NCBI RefSeq assembly: GCF_000378145.1
Contig: NZ_KB899291.1
Location: forward strand, 32,137-96,136
Origin: Saccharibacillus kuerlensis DSM 22868
GTDB lineage: Bacteria; Bacillota; Bacilli; Paenibacillales; Paenibacillaceae
Direction of reading: 5' to 3'
Length of the DNA: 64,000 nucleotides
Under the pieces are notes generated by a model that was not told the DNA's origin, searched no databases, and saw nothing but the letters and a program-made list of their open reading frames with translations. Position numbers and translations under genes: made by a program. This document shows, one piece after another, positions 16,749 through 24,708 of the stretch; within the stretch, counting starts at the first letter, position 1; each line of letters starts with the position of its first letter.

Positions 16749-17012
16749 ATGTTGGAATCACGTATTGTATCCGGCAAGGTCATTGAGCAGCGCGGGCATA
16801 TTGTCATTACCGTGCAAGGCGGTCTTGTAAGTTCTTACGATCTGCGTTATTACAAGCTTCCCGAGGAAGATGTTGAAGAGCTGCTCGGGTTCGATGGGAA
16901 TGCGGCGGAGCTTCGTTCCTCCGCTTCTCCTGTCGTACTGTCCAATTGGAAGCGTCATGCGTTCTCCCCCCCTTCTGAACAGGAAAACGAAAAGAGTGCT
17001 TACCGCGCCTGA
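16749..17012 (+). CDS. Small hypothetical protein
   Basis: Protein of 87 residues with no recognised family. The first 60 residues alternate hydrophobic and polar residues (SGKVIEQRGHIVITVQGGLV), suggesting a small beta-rich fold; the tail is polar. A GAGGGGGG-type ribosome site precedes the ATG. The coding end overlaps the upstream half of a terminator hairpin. Confidence 0.6.
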   Translation: MLESRIVSGKVIEQRGHIVITVQGGLVSSYDLRYYKLPEEDVEELLGFDGNAAELRSSASPVVLSNWKRHAFSPPSEQENEKSAYRA

Positions 17013-17034
17013 AGGCGCGGTCGCACTCTTTTTT
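16990..17034. terminator. Bidirectional terminator between convergent genes
   Basis: AAAAGAGTGC, ACCGCGCC, loop TGAA, GGCGCGGT, GCACTCTTTTTT form a long GC-rich hairpin with A and T tails, serving both the gene at 16749 and the GNAT gene at 17057. Confidence 0.9.
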
Positions 17035-17056
17035 GCATACAAAAGGTTGAATCCGC

Positions 17057-17725
17057 TTATAAAGGGAGCAGCTCAATCCGGTCTTGGCGTTCAAGCGATT
17101 CAACCATTTTGGTCCATAGATCCGGCTTGGGCTCAAGAACGCTGTAATACGTGCGCAAAAACTTGGCGATAAACGACCCGGGAAGTGAGGAGGCTTCTTC
17201 ATAAGGCAGGAAACACAGGTCCAGGCCTCCGACCGCTTCTCCGTCCCCCTGCCAGGAAGGGTGGACATAGTCGAAATTGAGACGGCGATAACCGAGGTGG
17301 GCAAGCACTTCGCGCCGAACGAACGGATCCATCGGCTTTACGCCGCCAAATTCATGTTCGCCAGCCTGATAAGGGTCGTAAATTTCGGCGAACATGCCCT
17401 TGAGCTTTCCTCCGGCTTCGGAAGCCAGACGCTTCAAATCCGCTTCGCGGCGAGAAGCAAGGAAAGGTCCGATTCCGAGACCGGGACGTCCAATGATGGT
17501 GAAGTCGGTCATGGCAATATCGTCGTCCGTATAATAACGATATTCCGTTGCTCCTACAACTTCCCCTTCATGAACAGCAACAAAGACTCGAATACCCGGA
17601 TCTTCCAGCGGTTCTTTCCAGAGATCGAACGCCAGCACTTCTTCCCGCGGAAAGATCTCGCTCATCAACCGGTGAAGACCGGCGAACAACGGATCTGCAA
17701 TATCGGTAACTCGAATATATTCCAT
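17057..17725 (-). CDS. GNAT-like acetyltransferase
   Basis: Protein of 222 residues with a GNAT-type N-terminal half: MSEIFPREEVLAFD, VFVAVHEGEVVGATEYRYY as the core beta strands, and a central acetyl-CoA binding segment starting GRPGLGIGPFLASR (about 78-91), the position of the RxxGxG/A loop. The C-terminal half is less typical and the substrate is unknown. The start follows CAGGAGGAGTGCATA. It lies 86 bases after the next GNAT gene upstream on the same strand. Confidence 0.7.
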   Translation of the reverse strand: MEYIRVTDIADPLFAGLHRLMSEIFPREEVLAFDLWKEPLEDPGIRVFVAVHEGEVVGATEYRYYTDDDIAMTDFTIIGRPGLGIGPFLASRREADLKRLASEAGGKLKGMFAEIYDPYQAGEHEFGGVKPMDPFVRREVLAHLGYRRLNFDYVHPSWQGDGEAVGGLDLCFLPYEEASSLPGSFIAKFLRTYYSVLEPKPDLWTKMVESLERQDRIELLPL

Positions 17726-17811
17726 TATGCACTCCTCCTGTAACTGAGTTTCTTGTGTTGACCGATGAATGATAATGAAGTCGATGTATCAGGTTGCATT
17801 CCGCCTGCCGT

Positions 17812-18510
17812 TCAGCGTTCTCGCAGCGCAAGCAGCGGATTACGCCACTCCATCAATACGGCATGATTGGCCGACTCTTCGTCTTCCAGATAATCCGGTA
17901 CGACTGTCAGCGGCGTCCGTCCGCAGTGCAGCAGAAATCCGATAACGGGATCACGGCGCCGTCCGTGCAGAACGTCGTCAAGATATTGCTCCGGCGTCAC
18001 TTCCGGATGCACGGCTCCATAACTGGGCATGCGGCCGCCTCCGAGCAGCCGCTCCAAGCCGAGTCCGACGACCAATTCGTAAGCCGATTGAAGCATCTGT
18101 TTGCCCAGACCCAGACCGCGGGCGGAGGGAGACACGCTGATGTCTACGACATAGAGTGTGTCTCCGTTAGGATCATGCGTACCGATGTATCCGTTGTCCG
18201 TCATCTCTGCCCAATTGTGGTTGGGATGCTTCGGGTTGAAAGATGTAATCATGGTAGTCAGGGAGCCGACCAATCGACCGTCGACTTCCGCACACAGCGC
18301 ACCTGCCGGAAAGCGCTCCATATGACGGAGCAGTTGATCCCGGTTCCACCACAGTTCGGATGGATACGGCGGAGGGAAACATTCTCGCTGAATATCGATC
18401 AGCGCTTCAATATCGTTTTCCGTATAGCTGCGGATTCGCAGTTTTTCGGGAAGGTCGTCCCGAAAAACGTAACACTTCTTATCGTAAGGGTGTTCACGGT
18501 TCACGAACAT
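17812..18510 (-). CDS. GNAT acetyltransferase, partner of the adjacent nitrilase
   Basis: Protein of 232 residues with a complete GNAT fold: LRIRSYTENDIEALIDIQRE, LCAEVDGRLVGSLTTMI, and the acetyl-CoA loop VSPSARGLGLGKQML (about 121-135). It starts 4 bases after the nitrilase stop and lacks a clear ribosome site, so translation is probably coupled. The sequence closely resembles the acetyltransferase half of YhcX-type proteins, in which GNAT and carbon-nitrogen hydrolase domains form one chain. Here they are separate genes. Substrate unknown. Confidence 0.85.
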   Translation of the reverse strand: MFVNREHPYDKKCYVFRDDLPEKLRIRSYTENDIEALIDIQRECFPPPYPSELWWNRDQLLRHMERFPAGALCAEVDGRLVGSLTTMITSFNPKHPNHNWAEMTDNGYIGTHDPNGDTLYVVDISVSPSARGLGLGKQMLQSAYELVVGLGLERLLGGGRMPSYGAVHPEVTPEQYLDDVLHGRRRDPVIGFLLHCGRTPLTVVPDYLEDEESANHAVLMEWRNPLLALRER

Positions 18511-18514
18511 TGTT

Positions 18515-19372
18515 CTAGGACCAATCCGTATAGAGGTCGGTACGACGATCGCGCCAAGTCGTGACGGAGCCTCTGGCCCGAACTTGTTCCAGCAAATCCA
18601 GATCCAGATCCGCGACGATGATCATGTCGTCGTTGATCTCTCCTTCAGCGACAATACCGCGCGGAGGGAAAGGGACGTCGTTCGGCGAGATCACCGCTGC
18701 CTGACCGAAATTACCGCGCATAAAGTCGACAGTCGGAAGAGAACCGACCGTACCGGTCGTGACGACATAAATCTGATTCTCGATTGCCCGGGCATGGCAG
18801 GTGTAGCGAACCCGATGAAAACCGTGTCGGTCATCTGTGCAGGAAGGACAGAACACGATATCGGCGCCTTTTGCTCGGGCCATGCGGACGATCTCGGGAA
18901 ACTCGATATCGTAGCAGGTGAGCAGCGCAATCGTACCTTTGTCGGTCTCAAACACAGAAAGGCCATCGCCGCGGGCCATATTCCATTCGTGAACCTCGGT
19001 CGGCGTAATGTGGATTTTCTCTTGGGAAGCTACGCGGCCATCGGGATAAAACAGGTGGGCCGTATTGTAGAGTTTGCCTTCCCGGCGTACAACATGCGTC
19101 CCTGCAATGATGTGCATACCGGACTTAGAAGCAAGGTTTCGAAACAAATCGAGATAAGCTTGCGTATAATCAGGGAGACTCTCAATCCCGCGGGCTTTGC
19201 CCTGCTCATCGGGAATGGAGAGAAGCTGGGTCGTGAAAAATTCGGGGAAGAGTAAAAATTCGGTATCGAATTCCTGTGCCGTTTTCACATAGTGTTCGGC
19301 TTGTGCGGCAAATTCGTCAAAGGACGAGATCGTATGCAGGTGATACTGCACAGCTGCTGCGCGCATTTTCAT
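18515..19372 (-). CDS. Carbon-nitrogen hydrolase (nitrilase superfamily)
   Basis: Amidase-type enzyme of 285 residues with the catalytic triad E44 (LLFPEFF), K119 (EKIHIT) and C153 (LTCYDIEFPE). The conserved glutamate-lysine-cysteine spacing places it with nitrilase-superfamily amidases rather than true nitrilases. The ATG at 19372 follows GAGGAGG by 9 bases; an upstream in-frame TTG overlaps that site and is rejected. First gene of a pair with the GNAT gene. The physiological amide is unknown. Confidence 0.9.
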   Translation of the reverse strand: MKMRAAAVQYHLHTISSFDEFAAQAEHYVKTAQEFDTEFLLFPEFFTTQLLSIPDEQGKARGIESLPDYTQAYLDLFRNLASKSGMHIIAGTHVVRREGKLYNTAHLFYPDGRVASQEKIHITPTEVHEWNMARGDGLSVFETDKGTIALLTCYDIEFPEIVRMARAKGADIVFCPSCTDDRHGFHRVRYTCHARAIENQIYVVTTGTVGSLPTVDFMRGNFGQAAVISPNDVPFPPRGIVAEGEINDDMIIVADLDLDLLEQVRARGSVTTWRDRRTDLYTDWS

Positions 19373-19446
19373 CAGCGCAAACCTCCTCAATTTAAGATAG
19401 CTTCATCATAACAAATCAGATGTGAGGCGGCCAGGCGCGCTTTTTC

Positions 19447-19474
19447 TTGACAAAAAATGTATCGCGAATAAAAT
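19447..19474 (+). promoter_or_regulatory. SigA-type promoter before the histidine kinase gene
   Basis: TTGACA (19447-19452), a 16-base spacer and TAAAAT (19469-19474), about 110 bases before the chosen kinase start. Confidence 0.6.
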
Positions 19475-19586
19475 TAAAAGATCATACGTTCGAGAAAAGA
19501 CCTCCACTACTTTTTGGTCCAGTCTTCATGTTATGATGGAGCCAATAACAGACGAAACGGAAGATTTAGGAAACAGAGGCGAAGAT

Positions 19587-20981
19587 ATGGAACTCTCCAA
19601 AATGTTTGTGCAAAATATGGCGGTGCTGGTTACCTGCGCTTACATTGCCAATTTGATTTATAAGTACATGATCTTTCGTACGTCCGGTCTCGTCAAATAC
19701 ATAAGTTCCGTTTTGCTGCTCATTGCAGGAGGATGGGCCGCCATGTTATTTGGGTTCCCTCTGCTGGAAGGCGTAATCCTTGATATGAGGCTCGTTCCTC
19801 TGCTGATTGCGATTTTTGTCTATAAACGGCCGCCAATCGTGTTTTTGGTCGGTCTAGGTATAGGGTTAACCCGGTTTATTTTTGGCTGGAACGAGGCTGC
19901 AGTAGCAGGATTTATTAATCTTACGCTTCTCGGCGTCGCAGGCGCACTGCTGAATGTTTGGCTGCGCCGCAAAACATGGAGCTTTGGCCGTCAGGTGAGC
20001 ATCGTTATCGTTTTGATGAATCTTCTGAACTGCGTAAATATTTTTATTTTCGGCGTTCTTCCCAAAGACTATTACCTCTCGCATATTTTGCCGTATACGC
20101 TGCCGACCAGCATTGTTCTGTGCGGACTCTTTGCTTTTATTTTGCGGGATTTCCAGAAAGATCAGCAGCGGGCAGTTGCGCTTGAAGAAGCGAATGCTCT
20201 GCTGCAGAAGCAGGCTGAGGAGCTTGGCAAGAACAAAATTATATTGGAGGAACGGGCCAAACAGCTGCTGCTCGCTTCGCAGTATAAATCGGAGTTTCTG
20301 GCGAATATGTCGCATGAACTGCGTACTCCCCTCAACAGCATCATCAATCTGGCGCAGTTTATTTCCGATTCCGCGGAAGATACGCCCAGCGACGAAATGG
20401 CTCGATATGGCCAGCTCATCTATCATTCCGGAGAAGATTTGCTCAAGATCATCAGCGATATTCTCGATCTGTCCAAAGTAGAAGCGGGCAAGCTGGAAAT
20501 TGTCAACGAGGCAATCAGTTTGACCGAAATTCCAAACTGGCTGGGTCCGTATTTCGAATTGACCGCTCAGCGCAAGCACTTGGAGTTCGATATACGTATA
20601 GGGGACGGACTGCCTGATACTATTCATTCCGATCCGCAGAGGGTGCAGCAGATTTTGCGCAATTTGCTCGCAAACGCCTTTAAATTTACGGAGAAGGGCA
20701 GGGTCGAGCTGAGTATCTACAAAGCCGAAGAACCGCAGCTTAAAGGGGAATGGGTCGTTTTTGCGGTCCGCGATACAGGAATCGGTATTCCGCCGGAGAA
20801 GCATTTTACGGTTTTCGAAGCTTTTCAGCAGGCAGATAATCAGGTAGCCAAAAAGTACGGCGGTACGGGGTTGGGATTGTCGATCAGCCGCGATCTATCG
20901 AGGCTTCTGGGTGGATTTATTCGAATGGAGAGCGTGGAGGGAGAAGGCAGTACGTTTTCGCTCTTTCTTCCGCTTTCTTAA
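19587..20981 (+). CDS. Sensor histidine kinase with 5TM N-terminus
   Basis: About 464 residues: five or six membrane helices in a LytS-like 5TM receptor block (about 1-190), a coiled coil (about 195-235), a HisKA dimerisation domain with phospho-acceptor H243 (ANMSHELRTPLNS), and an HATPase domain with N box LLANAFKFT, G1 DTGIGIP and G2 GTGLGLSI. The start at 19587 follows AGAGGCG; the longer open frame reaches back to 19422. No response regulator lies nearby, so it is an orphan kinase. The signal is unknown. Confidence 0.92.
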   Translation: MELSKMFVQNMAVLVTCAYIANLIYKYMIFRTSGLVKYISSVLLLIAGGWAAMLFGFPLLEGVILDMRLVPLLIAIFVYKRPPIVFLVGLGIGLTRFIFGWNEAAVAGFINLTLLGVAGALLNVWLRRKTWSFGRQVSIVIVLMNLLNCVNIFIFGVLPKDYYLSHILPYTLPTSIVLCGLFAFILRDFQKDQQRAVALEEANALLQKQAEELGKNKIILEERAKQLLLASQYKSEFLANMSHELRTPLNSIINLAQFISDSAEDTPSDEMARYGQLIYHSGEDLLKIISDILDLSKVEAGKLEIVNEAISLTEIPNWLGPYFELTAQRKHLEFDIRIGDGLPDTIHSDPQRVQQILRNLLANAFKFTEKGRVELSIYKAEEPQLKGEWVVFAVRDTGIGIPPEKHFTVFEAFQQADNQVAKKYGGTGLGLSISRDLSRLLGGFIRMESVEGEGSTFSLFLPLS

Positions 20982-21122
20982 GAACATGCAGCAAGTTATC
21001 GAGTTATTCGGCAGGCTATTTCGCAGCTGCGCCTAGACGTCAAATTCTTGGATTCGTTTTTCGGCCCGTGAAGGGTTGGGTAAATGAAAGGGAAAGAAAC
21101 TTCCTGAAAAAGCATCAAGGAG

Positions 21123-22448
21123 GTGTCCCTTATCAAAGCACCCATTGTTATCCGAAACAGACCGAAACGTAAATTATCCATGCAGCGTCAGCAGCTGCGC
21201 AATGTCACGGTAGAGGGCATCCCGGCGATTGTATTCCAGACTCTTCTTGCTGGTCCCTTTCTGACCGGTTATCTGCTGTATCTTGGCGCCAGTGCATCTC
21301 AGATAGGTTTTGTACTGGCTATAACGACTTTCGTCAATATTGCTCAGGTAGCCGTCGCTTTTCTGATCCAGCGCCTTGAAAAAAGAAAGAAATTATTCGT
21401 CACTTTCGGCGTTGTACAGCGGCTGATCTGGGGCGTGACCGGTCTTGTTCCATTTTTATTCGACCGTTCGCTCTGGGTTGCCGCTTTTATCGTATTGTAT
21501 GTCGCGGCATTCTTCGCCAATACCGTTGTTACGGTTCTCTGGACGTCGATTGTCAGCGATCTTGTCCCTCCGGCGGTCAGAGGCCGTTACTTCGGAATGC
21601 GCAATACGATTGTCAATGCGGTTGGCAGTGTAACGCTGTTTGTTGGCGGAATTATTCTGGATGCCAATCCGGGAGGATCGGGCTTTCTGATCCTCTATGC
21701 TATTGTATGGACATGCATACTCATTAACATTTTGGTCCTGATCAGATTTCCCGATGTGCCGTTTGAGCGCTCTGCAGAAACAAAATTTATACCGATGCTG
21801 CGCAAGCCGCTGCATGACGTGCCGTTTATCAAGGCGACAGCGTTCCTCTCGTTCTTCCTGCTGCTGCAGACGATCGTCGTGCCGCTGTACTCCTATGCCA
21901 TGCTTGATATTCTTGGCTTGAGCTACAAAACGGTATCGACGATGACCGTTGTGCAGACGCTCTGCATGATGGCCAGTTTCTATGCCTGGGGCAGCCTGAA
22001 CGCTCGCTTCAGCAGTAAGCAGCTGCTGTATTGGACGCTGCCGATCGTTGCGCTCTCCTGCATGGCATGGGGGCTTCAGGCCTTTCTGCCCGTTATTGCG
22101 GCGTTGGTGATCGTCCATATGCTGCTCGGCGTTGGCATAGGCGGATTTAACCAGCTGTCATTCAATTTTATTATTGGGGATACGCCGAAAAGAGAACGTC
22201 CGATGTTCACGGCCGTGTACTCGGCGGCTACCGGACTAATGTCGTTCTTCGGACCACTTATCGGCGGGCAGGTATACGAGTGGATCGCCGATGCGCCGTA
22301 TTGGATTCAGGCTTACGGCGTACAGATGACGGTCGGAACGCTGCTGCTTGTCTTTTCCGTCACTGTCGGACGTCCGGTACTGGTTGGACAGCGACTTGGT
22401 GCATCGTCGCTGCGCCGTTTGAAGCGACGAAAAGCACTGCGGGCCTGA
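21123..22448 (+). CDS. MFS transporter
   Basis: Major facilitator with 12 predicted helices (about 420-440 residues). The start region NVTVEGIPAIVFQTLLAGPF and the loop RRYFGMRN-type segment (RGRYFGMRNTIVNAVG) match a Bacillales MFS subgroup of unknown substrate. The start is unclear: the only strong ribosome site, AAGGAGG (21117-21123), is 8 bases before an in-frame ATC at 21132. The GTG at 21123 overlaps that site, and the ATG at 21180 has none. It follows the kinase by 141 bases. Confidence 0.85.
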   Translation: MSLIKAPIVIRNRPKRKLSMQRQQLRNVTVEGIPAIVFQTLLAGPFLTGYLLYLGASASQIGFVLAITTFVNIAQVAVAFLIQRLEKRKKLFVTFGVVQRLIWGVTGLVPFLFDRSLWVAAFIVLYVAAFFANTVVTVLWTSIVSDLVPPAVRGRYFGMRNTIVNAVGSVTLFVGGIILDANPGGSGFLILYAIVWTCILINILVLIRFPDVPFERSAETKFIPMLRKPLHDVPFIKATAFLSFFLLLQTIVVPLYSYAMLDILGLSYKTVSTMTVVQTLCMMASFYAWGSLNARFSSKQLLYWTLPIVALSCMAWGLQAFLPVIAALVIVHMLLGVGIGGFNQLSFNFIIGDTPKRERPMFTAVYSAATGLMSFFGPLIGGQVYEWIADAPYWIQAYGVQMTVGTLLLVFSVTVGRPVLVGQRLGASSLRRLKRRKALRA

Positions 22449-22631
22449 CGGGGCTGCCCGTCCGCATGAATTGGAAGGGTGCACGGGTGCGTCCGCCCTT
22501 CGAAGACAGCTTGCTAGATGCCTGTTCACCCCTTAAACTGTCTCTATATGCGAAAAGCAGAAACCGCCGTTTCGCCGGCTTCGAACGGGCAAAACGGCGG
22601 ACAACATTTAAGACGAAAAGGATGGGATATC

Positions 22632-23018
22632 ATGTCGAACACCAAAAAGCCGATCGTCACCGACCAAGCGCCGAGTGCAATCGGTCCTTACTCGCAGGCC
22701 GTTGCAGCGGGAGGATTTATTTTCGCTTCCGGACAACTCGGATTGGACCCGGTAACGGGCGAATTCCCGTCCGGTGTCGAAGCGCAGGCCAAGCAGTCCT
22801 TGGAAAACGTACGCGCGCTTCTTGAAGCCGCAGGCAGCAGCCTTGACCGTGTTGTCAAAGCGACCGTGTTCCTGAAGGATATGAACGATTTTGCTGCCGC
22901 CAACGCTGTATACGGCACGTTCTTCGTTGAACCTTTCCCGGCCCGCAGCACGATCGAAGTGGCGCGTCTGCCGAAAGATGCCCTGATCGAGATCGAGGTT
23001 ATCGCTCTGGCCGACTAA
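22632..23018 (+). CDS. ridA: RidA family reactive imine/enamine deaminase
   Basis: A 128-residue RidA (YjgF) protein that hydrolyses reactive 2-aminoacrylate-type enamines formed by PLP enzymes. Family motifs are IGPYSQAV near 18-25, FASGQLGLDP, and the C-terminal PARSTIEVARLPKDALIEIE containing the substrate-binding Arg. The ATG at 22632 follows AAAGGATGGGATATC. Monocistronic with its own terminator at 23055. Confidence 0.95.
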   Translation: MSNTKKPIVTDQAPSAIGPYSQAVAAGGFIFASGQLGLDPVTGEFPSGVEAQAKQSLENVRALLEAAGSSLDRVVKATVFLKDMNDFAAANAVYGTFFVEPFPARSTIEVARLPKDALIEIEVIALAD

Positions 23019-23054
23019 CGCTTCGCGCGTTCGCCTGCCGATTTCTCCGGCGTC

Positions 23055-23086
23055 AAAAGCCGACTGCAGTACGCAGTCGGCTTTTT
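23055..23086 (+). terminator. ridA terminator
   Basis: AAAAGCCGACTGC, loop AGTAC, GCAGTCGGCTTTTTG: a strong hairpin with T tail 36 bases after the ridA stop. Confidence 0.9.
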
Positions 23087-23096
23087 GCGTTCTCCG

Positions 23097-23219
23097 CAGG
23101 ACCAGGCGCGGGCTGCCGCCGAAGTCCTGCCCGTATCTCTACAGGACCAGGCGTGCTTTGCCGCCAAAGTCCTGTCCGTATCTCTACAGGACCAGGCGCG
23201 CGCTGCCGCCGAAGTCCTG
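23097..23219. repeat. Three 45-bp tandem repeats, each with inverted ends
   Basis: Units start at 23097, 23142 and 23187. Each opens with CAGGACCAGGCG and closes a 33-base module with GTCCTG, so the ends pair as a hairpin; a 12-base linker ending CGTATCTCTA joins the units. The copies differ at only a few bases. The frame stays open through 45 bases, but no ribosome site or family supports translation. Confidence 0.85.
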
Positions 23220-23266
23220 TCCTCCCCTCCTCCAACCGGAGGACGGACCCGTATGGAGAGGGACCG

Positions 23267-23322
23267 CCTTCGAGGCGCGGTCTTCTCCTGCCAAAAAGCC
23301 GCGCCTCGAAGGGCGCGGCTTT
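23267..23322. repeat. Overlapping alternative hairpins
   Basis: CCTTCGAGGCGCGG (23267-23280) is an exact complement of 23299-23312. The latter bases also form a shorter hairpin, AAAGCCGCGCC with GGCGCGGCTTT (23296-23322). The two structures exclude each other. Neither has a good T tail. Confidence 0.7.
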
Positions 23323-23340
23323 CCCGCGGCGTAACTCCGC

Positions 23341-23463
23341 AGGGGCAAACGTTTGAGGCGAACAGCGGAGCGGCCGCATCTAAAACCGGGAAATTCCCTC
23401 ATGACCTGGCTTCAATCCAAATTTCCCGGTTTTAGCGGCGGGTGAGCCCAAACGTTTGCCCCT
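23341..23463. repeat. 123-bp nested inverted repeat with CAAACGTTTG in both outer arms
   Basis: Outer arms AGGGGCAAACGTTTG (23341-23355) and its exact complement at 23449-23463; inner arms TAAAACCGGGAAATT (23381-23395) and its complement at 23420-23434, with a 24-base loop. The outer arms contain the palindrome CAAACGTTTG, the core of LacI-family operators. Together with 23055-23322 this fills the 510-base gap between ridA and the TspO-like gene. Confidence 0.8.
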
Positions 23464-23528
23464 CCACCGAGCCTGCCGTCCAATCCGCTCCCGTACCCGC
23501 GTGCTCCCCAAGGCGAGGTCCCCGCGCC

Positions 23529-24293
23529 TCAGTCCCGATCCGTGAGGGACCGGACGAACATCCATAGAGCAAAGACAGCTAAGGCGATCGATGCTACCAG
23601 CGCCGTCGTTTGTACAGCCTGAACGGTATCCGACTGTTCGACCGAGATGGCGTACAGTCCCCAAGCGATGACAAGCGGATAGACGCCGTCGCGGAAGCGG
23701 AAACCGATAATAAAGGCCAGCAGCACGGCTGCGATCAGGATTGTTATCGCCCATCCGGTCTCGCCCAGCCCGACGTCGCCAAAGTCGTACTTGGCGACAA
23801 GCGAAGCAATGTTGACAATTGTGGCAACGCTGATCCAGCCCAGATAGAGACTGAACGGCAGCTTAACGAAGATAATATCCAGCACTTCAAGTCGCTCGTG
23901 ATCCAATCGTGTCCGCAGATAAATCATAATGAGCGAGACGAGCAGCAGCAGCATAACGACGACGGACAGTTCGATCAGCAGATAGTGCCAGCAGAACAAC
24001 CAGGCAATGTTCAACACGCAGCTGATCGCAAACCACGGTCCCGGCGCGGCGGCAGTAGACCGACCTTTTCGTTCTGCGTAGAAAGCGTACGCCACGAAAC
24101 CGAGCAGCAGTAAATAAATAACGGACCAGATTAAGAATGCAAAGCCTGCCGGCGTAAGCAGATTTTTGTACATGTCCGAGATCTGCCCAGTGTCCCGCCC
24201 CCCAAGAGGCAGACTATTGGACAGCAGGTTAACCGCCAGAGCAGCAATTAATAAAATGACGTTCAACCATTTGTACGGATTTCTTGACGCCAA
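23529..24293 (-). CDS. TspO/MBR-family tryptophan-rich membrane protein, long form
   Basis: A 254-residue, seven- to eight-helix membrane protein resembling the longer TspO/MBR relatives of Firmicutes: an N-terminal helix, the loop LTPAGFAFLIWSVIYLLLL, then NIAWLFCWHYLL and LPFSLYLGWISVATIVN. TspO proteins bind tetrapyrroles or related ligands, but the role of this long form is unknown. A 20-base perfect palindrome lies 55-74 bases upstream of the start, suggesting control by a dedicated repressor. Confidence 0.75.
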   Translation of the reverse strand: MASRNPYKWLNVILLIAALAVNLLSNSLPLGGRDTGQISDMYKNLLTPAGFAFLIWSVIYLLLLGFVAYAFYAERKGRSTAAAPGPWFAISCVLNIAWLFCWHYLLIELSVVVMLLLLVSLIMIYLRTRLDHERLEVLDIIFVKLPFSLYLGWISVATIVNIASLVAKYDFGDVGLGETGWAITILIAAVLLAFIIGFRFRDGVYPLVIAWGLYAISVEQSDTVQAVQTTALVASIALAVFALWMFVRSLTDRD

Positions 24294-24347
24294 TGACGAC
24301 AGCTCCTTTCGTAAGTAAGTTTGTATTTTGACTCTTCAGATCCTCGA

Positions 24348-24367
24348 AAATGACCAGCAGGTCATTT
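24348..24367 (-). promoter_or_regulatory. Palindromic operator candidate before the TspO-like gene
   Basis: AAATGACC-AGCA-GGTCATTT, two perfect 8-base arms, lies just downstream of a TATATT -10-like element on the minus strand. This is the position of a TetR- or MarR-type repressor site. The regulator is not in the window. Confidence 0.55.
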
Positions 24368-24530
24368 CATTCACATCCATAATATACCCTATTTGGATAC
24401 TCGTGCACCTCCTTTCGAAATTTTTGATTGCGAACAGCTGGCAAAAGTGGCATAATCGGTGAATAAGATAGCGTTTTCATTCTATTAAAGCAATGCGATC
24501 TAGATGATAAATTGAGATGGTTTAGCCTTT

Positions 24531-24548
24531 TGTGCAAACGTTTGCTCA
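24531..24548 (+). promoter_or_regulatory. LacI-family (MalR-like) operator before the GH31 gene
   Basis: TGTGCAAACGTTTGCTCA is a dyad with only its third and sixteenth bases unpaired, and contains GCAAACGTTTGC, the core of MalR-type operators of maltose genes. It fits the CcpA cre consensus less well (three mismatches). It lies 161 bases before the alpha-glucosidase start. Confidence 0.65.
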
Positions 24549-24708
24549 AAATATAAGCGAAAAGCGATGAGAGTATTCGTTCAGATCTCAAAATAACGGT
24601 GAATAGGAGAACATAGCCGGCATTTACCGAAAAAGCAACACCGAAAACATACCGTCTCAATATCCGACTCGCGGATAGAGACAGGTTTTACAAGGAGCTG
24701 AGGCAGAT

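Noticed and set aside
24531..24548. CcpA cre site
   Set aside because: Three mismatches to the cre consensus; the core fits MalR/LacI operators better.
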